Made by a program: the position numbers and the translations under genes
Shown here: positions 8,356 through 15,517 of the stretch, piece after piece
How positions within the stretch are numbered: the stretch's first letter is position 1
Layout of the letters: each line of letters opens with the position of its first letter
DNA from: Yoonia sp.
GTDB taxonomy: Bacteria; Pseudomonadota; Alphaproteobacteria; Rhodobacterales; Rhodobacteraceae
Assembly (NCBI GenBank): GCA_029250945.1
Contig: JAQXEG010000034.1
Location: forward strand, 1 to 64,000
Direction of reading: 5' to 3'
Length of the DNA stretch: 64,000 bases
The notes under the pieces: generated by a model
What the model saw: the letters and a program-made list of their open reading frames with translations, nothing else
Databases searched by the model: none
What the model was told of the DNA's origin: nothing

Positions 8356-9549
8356 GTGGGGCAATTGTGGGGCAATGCCAATGTTGCAAATAGCGGCCCG
8401 ATACGTTCCAAGCATGGGGCAGCGACGAGCGGTGGATTTCAGGGCGTATTTTCTAATGTCACGGCCCCCATGCTCGGCGGCGTCGCGATCAATGGGGCGC
8501 TTGATGGGGCCGGCCACCCATCGGTGGATGAGGTGCTGATGGGCTGTGTGTTGCCCGCCGGACTAGGGCAGGCGCCGGCGCGACAGGCCGCTTTCGCAGG
8601 GGGGCTTGCGGATACCGTGCCCGCCACTACGCTCAATAAAATGTGCGGCTCTGGTATGAAGGCGGTCATGCTGGGCTTTGACCAAATCGCGCTTGGCAGT
8701 GCGCAGACCATTGTCGCAGGCGGCATGGAAAGCATGACGAACGCACCCTATCTGATGGCGAAACTCCGTGGTGGTGCGCGGATTGGCCACCAATCTGTGC
8801 AGGACAGCATGTTCCTTGATGGTTTAGAGGATGCCTATGACACTGGTCGGTTGATGTGCAGCTTCGCCGAAGACTGTGCCAAACCCTATCAGTTTACGCG
8901 CCAACAGCAGGATGGTTTTGCGCTGGCGTCCCTTAACGCGGCGCGACAGGCGCAATCTGATGGTGTCTTTGCTGCTGAAATTGCCCCCGTCACCGTGACG
9001 ACGCCCAAGGGAGCGGTGACCATCGACACCGATGAACAACCCGTGAATGCACGACCCGAAAAAATCCCTCATCTCAAACCGGCTTTTGCGCCTGATGGCA
9101 CGGTTACCGCGGTCAATGCGTCTAGTATTTCCGACGGTGCTGCCGCCGTGGTTTTGGCCCACGGTGCGACCGACCAACCTGTGCGGGCGCGGATCGTGGG
9201 GCACGTGTCCCATGCTAAAGCGCCCGCCCATTTTGCCACCGCGCCGATCCCAGCCGCGCAAGCCTTGTTACACAAAATCGGATGGTCCCTTCAGGATGTC
9301 GATCTGTGGGAGGTGAACGAGGCATTCGTCGTCATGCCGATGGCCTTTATGCATGACCTTGGTGTGCCGCGTGACCGCATGAATGCGAACGGCGGTGCCT
9401 GCGCGCTGGGCCACCCTATCGGCGCATCCGGTGCGCGGATCATTGTGACGCTCTCGCACGCCCTCGAACAACGCGACCTGAAACGCGGGGTCGCGGCGAT
9501 CTATATCGGGGGTGGTGAAGGCACAGCCATCGCGATAGAGCGACCCTAA
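8356..9549 (+). CDS. Thiolase (acetyl-CoA C-acyltransferase) family, second catalytic Cys replaced by Tyr
   Basis: Thiolase fold, up to 397 aa. Present are the nucleophilic Cys in LNKMCGSGMKAV, the NEAF motif (WEVNEAFVV) and the catalytic His in GACALGHPIGASGAR. The last signature normally reads CIGGG with the acid/base Cys, but here it is AIYIGGGEGTA with codon TAT, one G-to-A change from TGT. The N-terminus is also odd: the usual AAxRTPxGGFQG appears as IRSKHGAATSGGFQG, and an adjacent frame reads IAARYVPSMG, so an indel near 8400-8440 is possible. The start is uncertain because only GTG 8356 keeps the frame. The product is probably inactive or altered. Confidence 0.75.
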   Translation: MGQLWGNANVANSGPIRSKHGAATSGGFQGVFSNVTAPMLGGVAINGALDGAGHPSVDEVLMGCVLPAGLGQAPARQAAFAGGLADTVPATTLNKMCGSGMKAVMLGFDQIALGSAQTIVAGGMESMTNAPYLMAKLRGGARIGHQSVQDSMFLDGLEDAYDTGRLMCSFAEDCAKPYQFTRQQQDGFALASLNAARQAQSDGVFAAEIAPVTVTTPKGAVTIDTDEQPVNARPEKIPHLKPAFAPDGTVTAVNASSISDGAAAVVLAHGATDQPVRARIVGHVSHAKAPAHFATAPIPAAQALLHKIGWSLQDVDLWEVNEAFVVMPMAFMHDLGVPRDRMNANGGACALGHPIGASGARIIVTLSHALEQRDLKRGVAAIYIGGGEGTAIAIERP

Positions 9550-9560
9550 CCCTTCCTCTT

Positions 9561-9580
9561 GCACCAAATACCTCGGGGGA
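9561..9580 (+). repeat. Gene-end T-rich/ATAC motif, divergent copy
   Basis: CTTGCACCAAATACCTCGGG lies ten bases after the thiolase stop, in the same orientation. It resembles the CTCGCTTTTTCnAAATACTC motif found after other genes in this window, but the T-run is lost. Confidence 0.35.
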
Positions 9581-9621
9581 GGCCGCAGGCCGAGGGCAGC
9601 GCCCCAAAAACAGGACACGAC

Positions 9622-10077
9622 ATGAAAATTGACTATACTTCTACCGGATCCGTGATCCAGTCTTTGACTGCGGGTGAAACAGACGCGGTTGCGCTCATGG
9701 CCACGGTGGCGTGCGAATTGCACCACGCGGATGACCGTTTTGATTGGACAGGGTTTTACCGCGTAACCGCGCCAGAGCTGTTGAAAATCGGCCCTTATCA
9801 AGGTGGACACGGTTGCCTTGTCATTCCGTTTTCACGCGGGGTCTGCGGGGCTGCTGCGCGTAGCGGACAGGTGCAGCTGGTTGATGATGTCGACGCATTC
9901 CCCGGCCACATTGCCTGCGCCAGCAGCACGCGGTCAGAAATCGTGCTACCAGTTTGGGATGGGGCAGGCACCCTTTTGGGTGTGTTGGACATCGACAGCA
10001 ACCAGCCAAGCGCCTTTACCCAAAATGACGCCGATCAGCTGACAACGATATTGGGAACGGTGTTCGCACAAGTCTAA
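9622..10077 (+). CDS. msrC: Free L-methionine-(R)-sulfoxide reductase (GAF domain)
   Basis: Single-GAF-domain cytoplasmic enzyme of about 151 aa that reduces free Met-(R)-sulfoxide using thioredoxin-type electrons. The three conserved Cys are visible in order: GGHGCLVIPF, RGVCGAAA and GHIACASSTRSEIVLPV, the last being the catalytic-site signature of the fRMsr subfamily. FDWTGFYR near residue 40 is also typical. I start at ATG 9622; the track ORF from 9559 adds repeat-derived sequence. It stands alone upstream of the XRE-cupin regulator. Confidence 0.92.
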   Translation: MKIDYTSTGSVIQSLTAGETDAVALMATVACELHHADDRFDWTGFYRVTAPELLKIGPYQGGHGCLVIPFSRGVCGAAARSGQVQLVDDVDAFPGHIACASSTRSEIVLPVWDGAGTLLGVLDIDSNQPSAFTQNDADQLTTILGTVFAQV

Positions 10078-10122
10078 CGACGCGTGAAAAATTTCGTTGC
10101 TTTTTCATCTCGATGCGTCATT

Positions 10123-10147
10123 GTGAAATATGAGGGATAAATTTCAC
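10123..10147. promoter_or_regulatory. Inverted repeat GTGAAAT-N11-ATTTCAC, putative operator
   Basis: Perfect 7-bp arms flank an 11-bp spacer just ahead of the XRE-cupin coding region, and a related GTGAAAAATTTC lies at 10084-10095. The position suits autoregulation. It overlaps the ATG at 10130, which argues that translation starts downstream. Confidence 0.45.
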
Positions 10148-10156
10148 GGGATCACA

Positions 10157-10726
10157 ATGCGGCATGACATGCCATCAGAAGTACGAACGCTTGGTGCGGA
10201 TCTGCGGGCCTTGCGCAAGGCGCGGGGTTTGACGCTGGCCGCGTTGGCGGATGCGTTGGGCAAATCCGTGGGGTGGCTTAGCCAGGTGGAACGCGACATA
10301 TCGGAACCTGCGATTGATGATCTGCGGGCCTTTGCGTCCGTGTTGGATGTGTCCGTATCCAGCCTGTTTCGCGTCGCAGCAGCCCCCGGCGAAGAAGGGT
10401 TCATCGTGCGCAAACACGCCCGCCGCCCGATCGGATCGCGCGAGGCGGGCTTGGTCGAGGAATTGTTGTCCCCCGACCTGACCGATGATTTTGAGGTGGT
10501 GTATTCCACCTTCGCCGCAGGATCGGGCATGACGGTTGCCGTGCGCCGCCCCACGCAAGAGCTGGGGTATATCATGTCCGGCCAACTTGATCTGTGGATT
10601 GACGACGCGCTGTTTCACTTAAAGCCCGGCGATAGCTTTCGCATTCGTGGGCATGATTACCGCTGGGCAAACCCCCATGCGGAACCTTGTGTCGCGATCT
10701 GGGTGATCGCGCCGCCGGTGTATTAA
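10157..10726 (+). CDS. XRE family transcriptional regulator with C-terminal cupin sensor
   Basis: About 189 aa. The helix-turn-helix occupies roughly residues 10-65 (LRALRKARGLTLAALADALG, KSVGWLSQVERD). A cupin domain follows, with AGSGMTVAVRRPTQELGYIM and the LKPGDSFRIRGHDYRWANPH strand. Regulators of this type (PuuR/SutR-like) often control amine or amino-acid catabolism and bind a small effector in the cupin. It is first in a co-directional run with the GFA protein and the two DMGDH-like enzymes, so it likely controls them. Start options are 10130, 10157 and 10169; 10157 follows ACGGGATC and leaves the upstream inverted repeat untranslated. Confidence 0.85.
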   Translation: MRHDMPSEVRTLGADLRALRKARGLTLAALADALGKSVGWLSQVERDISEPAIDDLRAFASVLDVSVSSLFRVAAAPGEEGFIVRKHARRPIGSREAGLVEELLSPDLTDDFEVVYSTFAAGSGMTVAVRRPTQELGYIMSGQLDLWIDDALFHLKPGDSFRIRGHDYRWANPHAEPCVAIWVIAPPVY

Positions 10727-10737
10727 TGGGGACTGGG

Positions 10738-11121
10738 ATGATCAAAGGAAGCTGTTTGTGCGGCAAGGTGCGATATGCATTGCATGGCGACTTGCGCAAT
10801 TCTGTGGCCTGTCACTGTGTGCAGTGCCGCAAAACAAGCGGGCATTACGTGTCTGCGACCCAAGTCGGGCCAGAGCAATTAGAAATAATCTGTGACGCGA
10901 CGCTGACATGGTTCCAATCATCGCCCAAGGCCCGCCGCGGGTTTTGCAGTGCGTGTGGATCATCGCTGTTCTGGCAGCACGACGATGACAACGGTGCCAC
11001 ATCCGTCATGTCCGGCACGCTGGACGGCCCCACGGGCATCCAAACCGAAAAGCATATCTTTACCGCCGACAAAGGCGACTACTATCAAATCGACGGCGCT
11101 ACGCCGCAAAGGGAGCAATAA
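10738..11121 (+). CDS. GFA family zinc protein (glutathione-dependent formaldehyde-activating type)
   Basis: About 127 aa. It has the zinc-site cysteines of the GFA family in order: GSCLCGKVRY, ACHCVQCRKTSG and FCSACGSSLFW. Founding members were proposed to condense formaldehyde with glutathione, but most family members are uncharacterised. Its place directly before a demethylating flavoenzyme that can release formaldehyde fits a formaldehyde-handling role; this is inference. Its start overlaps or nearly abuts the regulator stop (ATG 10726 or 10738), and the next gene starts two bases after its stop, so the three are one operon. Confidence 0.85.
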   Translation: MIKGSCLCGKVRYALHGDLRNSVACHCVQCRKTSGHYVSATQVGPEQLEIICDATLTWFQSSPKARRGFCSACGSSLFWQHDDDNGATSVMSGTLDGPTGIQTEKHIFTADKGDYYQIDGATPQREQ

Positions 11122-11122
11122 T

Positions 11123-13579
11123 ATGAGCGATTTTCCAACAACGGCCCGCGTGGTCATCATCGGCGGCGGCGTTGTCGGCGTGTCCACCTTGTACCATCTG
11201 GCCAAAATGGGCTGGACCGATTGTGTGCTGCTGGAGAAGAACGAATTGACCGCGGGGTCCACATGGCACGCGGCTGGCAACTGCCCGAACTTTGCGCCCA
11301 ACTGGGCTGTCATGAACATGCAGCGCTATTCCTTGGAAATGTACCGCACACTTGCCGATGATGTGGGCTATCCGATGAACTATCACGTCACAGGTGCGCT
11401 GCGTCTGGGTCACACCAAAGAGCGTAAGCAGGAATTTCAGCGTGTCGCAGGTCAGGCGCAGGCCATGGGTCTGCCGCTGGAAATGATCGGCATCGACGAG
11501 GTTAAGAACTATAACCCGTTCATCGAAACCCATGATCTGTCTGCGGTTCTATGGGATCCCTATGATGGCGACATTGACCCCGCGCAGCTGACACAGGCGC
11601 TGGCCAAAGGTGCCCGTGATCTGGGCGCCAGGATTGAGCGTTTCTGCCCCGCCACTGGCGTCACGCAGAAAGAAAACGGCGAATGGATCGTACACACCGA
11701 TAAGGGTGACATCACATGTGAAAAGGTTGTGAATGCCGCGGGTTACTACGCCGCGCGCGTTGGCGAATGGTTCAAGCCATACGGTGGTCGTGATGTGCCG
11801 CTGACTGTTATGTCCCACCAGTATTTCCTGACCGAGGAAATTGACGAAATCAAAGCATGGACCGAAGAGAACGGTAAAAAGACACCGATGATCCGCGACG
11901 TGGATTCGTCATATTACCTGCGTCAGGACAAGAACGGCCTGAACCTCGGCCCTTATGAGCGGAACTGTAAGGCCCATTGGACCACGCCGCAGGATCCGAT
12001 GCCGCATGACTTTTCGTTCCAGTTGTATCCAGATGATTTGGATCGTTTGGAATGGTATATTGAGGATGCGATGGAGCGTGTGCCTGTGCTGGGCACCGGC
12101 GGCGTTGGTCGCAACATCAACGGCCCGATCCCATATGCGCCCGACGGTTTGCCGATGATCGGCCCAATGCCTGGTGTCACCAACGCGTTTGAGGCGCACA
12201 GCTTTACCTTTGGCATTGTGCAGGGCGGTGGCGCTGGCAAGGTCATGGCCGAATGGCTGATCGAAGGCGAGACCGAGATTGACATGTGGGCGGTCGACCC
12301 GCGCCGTTACACCGATTACGCCGATGCCGATTATTGCGAAGCAAAGGCGCTTGAAACCTACGGCCACGAATATGGCATGCACTTCCCGCATAAAATGTGG
12401 CCAGCGGGCCGGAATAAAAAGCTGTCGCCAAACCACGACGCATTGGTTGCATCGGGTGCACAGTTTGGGGCCTATAACGGCTGGGAGCGCGCCAACTGGT
12501 TTGCCCACGACGGCGAAGATACTTCGGTCGAATCCACAGAAACATGGGAACGCAAAGGTCCATGGGAAGCAGGCATCGCCCGCGAGGTGGAGGCCGCGAC
12601 AAACGGGGCAGCTGTTCTCGATATGCCGGGCTTCTCTCGGTACACGTTGTCGGGTGACGGGGCGGCCGAATGGCTGCGCGGCCAGATTTCAGGGGCCTTG
12701 CCAAAAGCGGGCCGCATGAACCTTGGCTATTTCTCTGACAGCCGTGGTCGGATCGTGACCGAGGTCACAGTGATCCGTTGGGGCGAGGATGATTTCTGGC
12801 TGATGACCGCCGCCGTGGCGCAATGGCATGACTTCGAATTCCTGCGTGATCGCCTTCCGGCTGACGGCAGCCTGACCATGACCGATATCACCGGCGACTG
12901 GTCCACTATGATCGTGTCGGGCGCAAAATCCCGCGATCTGCTGTCCGGCATCGCCGAGGCCGATTGGGACAAGGGCTGGCTGTCGATCCAAGACGGCATG
13001 ATCGCCGGCAAACCTGCAAAATTCTTCCGCATCAACTTTGGCGGTGAATTGGGTTGGGAGGTTCACACACCGTTTGCCGAAAGTGCGGCCGCTTATACGG
13101 CTGTGCGCGATGCAGGGGCCACGCCATTGGGCATGTTCGCGCTGAACACCATGCGGATCGAAAAAGGATACCGGACGTGGAAGGGCGATCTGTCCACTGA
13201 CTACTCCTTGCTCGAGGGGGGCTTGGAACGCTTCATTCGTTTTGAGAAACCACAGGATTTCCCGGGTAAGGCCGCCTTGCTGAATGAAAAACAGCAGGGG
13301 TCCAAGAAAGGGTTCGCAACCATGACCCTTGATAACGCGGGTCCTGCGGATGCGCCGTATATGTCCCCAATTTGGTTTAACGGCGAAGTGGTCGGCGAAA
13401 CCACATCAGGCGATTGGGGCCACCGGATTGGCAAGTCCGTGGCGCTGGGCATGATCCGGACTGACGCAAATGTCGTGGGCAACAAGGTCGAGATCGAAAT
13501 CTACGGCGAACGTTACACCGCAACCGTGCACGAAGACGCCCCGCTTTGGGACGCCGACAACGCGCGTATCCGGGCCTAA
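11123..13579 (+). CDS. FAD-dependent oxidoreductase/GcvT-fold enzyme, dimethylglycine or sarcosine dehydrogenase family (copy 1)
   Basis: 818 aa. The N-terminal DAO domain has VVIIGGGVVGVSTLYHLA for FAD, and STWHAAG holds the His that carries covalent FAD in DMGDH and sarcosine dehydrogenase. A linker follows, then a C-terminal aminomethyltransferase (GcvT) domain from about residue 440 that would bind tetrahydrofolate and take the one-carbon unit (GELGWEVHTP, RIEKGYRTW, GDWGHRIGKSVALGM). It oxidatively removes N-methyl groups from glycine-betaine-derived amines; which of dimethylglycine or sarcosine is used cannot be read from sequence. ATG 11123 follows AGGGAGC; the track ORF starts too early. 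Its neighbours form a betaine demethylation cluster. Confidence 0.88.
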   Translation: MSDFPTTARVVIIGGGVVGVSTLYHLAKMGWTDCVLLEKNELTAGSTWHAAGNCPNFAPNWAVMNMQRYSLEMYRTLADDVGYPMNYHVTGALRLGHTKERKQEFQRVAGQAQAMGLPLEMIGIDEVKNYNPFIETHDLSAVLWDPYDGDIDPAQLTQALAKGARDLGARIERFCPATGVTQKENGEWIVHTDKGDITCEKVVNAAGYYAARVGEWFKPYGGRDVPLTVMSHQYFLTEEIDEIKAWTEENGKKTPMIRDVDSSYYLRQDKNGLNLGPYERNCKAHWTTPQDPMPHDFSFQLYPDDLDRLEWYIEDAMERVPVLGTGGVGRNINGPIPYAPDGLPMIGPMPGVTNAFEAHSFTFGIVQGGGAGKVMAEWLIEGETEIDMWAVDPRRYTDYADADYCEAKALETYGHEYGMHFPHKMWPAGRNKKLSPNHDALVASGAQFGAYNGWERANWFAHDGEDTSVESTETWERKGPWEAGIAREVEAATNGAAVLDMPGFSRYTLSGDGAAEWLRGQISGALPKAGRMNLGYFSDSRGRIVTEVTVIRWGEDDFWLMTAAVAQWHDFEFLRDRLPADGSLTMTDITGDWSTMIVSGAKSRDLLSGIAEADWDKGWLSIQDGMIAGKPAKFFRINFGGELGWEVHTPFAESAAAYTAVRDAGATPLGMFALNTMRIEKGYRTWKGDLSTDYSLLEGGLERFIRFEKPQDFPGKAALLNEKQQGSKKGFATMTLDNAGPADAPYMSPIWFNGEVVGETTSGDWGHRIGKSVALGMIRTDANVVGNKVEIEIYGERYTATVHEDAPLWDADNARIRA

Positions 13580-13580
13580 T

Positions 13581-14585
13581 ATGTCGGGGGCGGTTTCCCA
13601 TAGGGCATCCGCCCCCGATTCCCGGATGGTGCATATTGCTGTCGCTGACGGCTTTGTGCTGACCGAAATGGCCGGTGTCGTGGATGTCCTGCGGTTGGCC
13701 AATCGTGTCAGCGGGCGGGACATATTTTGCTGGCAATATGTGTCCCATGACGGCGGGCTGGTCACCAGCAGCAGCGATGCTGTTGTGCGCACGGACCCGT
13801 TTCCCGCAGCCCCAGATGCGGATTATCTGTTTGTGCTTGGCAACGCTGATGCCGAACTTCCGGCGCTGGCATTGGGTGGCGTCCTGGGGCGCTATTCTGC
13901 ACGTCAATCGCGTGTGATCCTACTGGCCGAGGCCGCGACCCGCTATATTGCTGACCGTGGCGAAGGCGAGGCGAATTATACAACCCATTGGGAAAACCGT
14001 GCGGTTCTGCTGGAACGATTGGGCTTGTTCGAGACGGGTGCTGCCCTTGTGGCCGATGATGGCGTGGTGATGACCTGCGCGGGCATGGGGGCGACGGTGG
14101 ATGTGACACTGTCGATCGCCGCGCTGCATTTGTCATCGGCGGCAATGATGACGGTGGCTGACATTCTGCTGCACGAACGCATCCGCCATTTCAACACGCT
14201 GCAACCTTTTGCAGGGCGGGTGGCCCTTGCCACGGGCGACAGCGATCTCGACGTCTGCGTTAGCTTGATGCAGGCCAATATCGAGGAACCGCTGCCAATC
14301 GCCAAGATTGCCGCACAGGCCAAAGTGTCCAAACGGTCGCTGGAACGCAAATTTCACCGGACCATGCATACCACGCCCAATGGCTATTACCGCGAACTGC
14401 GGCTGTCACAGGCGAATAACCTGTTGCTCAACACGAACATGACAATTCAAGAGATTGGATTGGCGACTGGTTTTACCAGTGGATTTGCGCGGGTTTACCG
14501 GTCTGTGTTTGGCATGACGCCAAATGCTGCGCGGCAAAAACGTGCGGGACAACCGACGCGAAGCGCCAAGGATGGCGCAAATTAA
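13581..14585 (+). CDS. GlxA family transcriptional regulator (DJ-1/PfpI domain plus AraC HTH)
   Basis: About 334 aa. An N-terminal DJ-1/PfpI-like domain (VHIAVADGFVLTEMAGVVDV to about residue 190) is fused to an AraC-type double helix-turn-helix in the last 100 residues (PLPIAKIAAQAKVSKRSLER, then MTIQEIGLATGFTSGFARVY). Regulators of this architecture, such as GbdR and CdhR, control glycine betaine and carnitine catabolism, which fits its place between the two DMGDH-like genes. The start at 13581 is two bases after the upstream stop; ATG 13626 is an alternative. Confidence 0.87.
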   Translation: MSGAVSHRASAPDSRMVHIAVADGFVLTEMAGVVDVLRLANRVSGRDIFCWQYVSHDGGLVTSSSDAVVRTDPFPAAPDADYLFVLGNADAELPALALGGVLGRYSARQSRVILLAEAATRYIADRGEGEANYTTHWENRAVLLERLGLFETGAALVADDGVVMTCAGMGATVDVTLSIAALHLSSAAMMTVADILLHERIRHFNTLQPFAGRVALATGDSDLDVCVSLMQANIEEPLPIAKIAAQAKVSKRSLERKFHRTMHTTPNGYYRELRLSQANNLLLNTNMTIQEIGLATGFTSGFARVYRSVFGMTPNAARQKRAGQPTRSAKDGAN

Positions 14586-14640
14586 ATATCTCGGGTAGGG
14601 CGGTGCGGATAGAAATTTCGAAACACGATTGGAAGATGAC

Positions 14641-15507
14641 ATGATCACGATTCTTGATGGCGGCATGGGCCAGGAACTGATTGCACGCAGCGGCAAGGCC
14701 ACGGGGCTTTGGTCGACCCAAGCACTGTTGGATCAGCCCGAATTGGTGCGTGCTGTGCATGATGATTATTTCGCGGCAGGGGCGCAGGTTGCGACCACCG
14801 ATACCTATGCAATTCTGCCGGACCGTCTGGAACCGCACGATCTGTTGGATCGTTTGCCGGAACTGTCCACGCGGGCCTGTGAAATTGCGTGTGCGGCGCG
14901 GGATGCGCATGGTTCCGGCCTTGTTGTGGGGTCCATGGGGCCACAAGGGTTCTCTTATCAGCCCGACCTTGCCCCGCCAGCCGATCAAGCCGCTGAGGTA
15001 TATGCCGACATCGCACGGATCCACGCAAAGCACGTGGATGTGCATGTTTTGGAAACCATGGCGTCGGTTGATCAGGCCCGTGGTGGTCTGATGGGTGCCG
15101 GGGTCACGGGCAAACCTGTTTGGCTGGCGCTGTCGGTGGATGATGCAGATGGGACCAAGCTCCGCTCTGGCGAAGACCTTGTCGACGCGTTGCCGCTGAT
15201 TGCGGAATTCGCACCAGCGGCGGTTTTCATCAACTGTTCCCTGCCAGAGGCGGTGACACAAGGCTTGCCAGTATTAGCTGGGAACGGCGTGCCGATCGGG
15301 GCCTATGCGAACGGTTTTACAGGGATCACCGACAGTTTTGATCACGTGGGCGCCACGGTGGATGTGCTTAGCGCGCGCACCGATCTGGGTCCCGACCGCT
15401 ATGCCGAATTTGCCCAAGGTTGGGTAGATGCCGGTGCCACATTGATCGGCGGATGTTGTGAGGTGGGTCCGGCCCACATCGCCACACTTGCCGCCCGTTT
15501 TAAATAA
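14641..15507 (+). CDS. Homocysteine S-methyltransferase family (betaine-homocysteine methyltransferase-like)
   Basis: 288 aa, zinc-dependent. It transfers a methyl group to homocysteine to make methionine, with betaine as probable donor here. Seen: the N-terminal LDGGMGQELIARSG, the zinc ligand in VFINCSLPEAV and the C-terminal zinc pair in IGGCCEVGP. The genomic context (GlxA-type regulator before it, DMGDH-like enzymes on both sides) makes betaine the best guess over S-methylmethionine. ATG 14641 has GGAAG eight bases upstream; the track start at 14629 is too early. Its stop lies ten bases before the next start. Confidence 0.88.
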   Translation: MITILDGGMGQELIARSGKATGLWSTQALLDQPELVRAVHDDYFAAGAQVATTDTYAILPDRLEPHDLLDRLPELSTRACEIACAARDAHGSGLVVGSMGPQGFSYQPDLAPPADQAAEVYADIARIHAKHVDVHVLETMASVDQARGGLMGAGVTGKPVWLALSVDDADGTKLRSGEDLVDALPLIAEFAPAAVFINCSLPEAVTQGLPVLAGNGVPIGAYANGFTGITDSFDHVGATVDVLSARTDLGPDRYAEFAQGWVDAGATLIGGCCEVGPAHIATLAARFK

Positions 15508-15517
15508 GGAAATCCTC

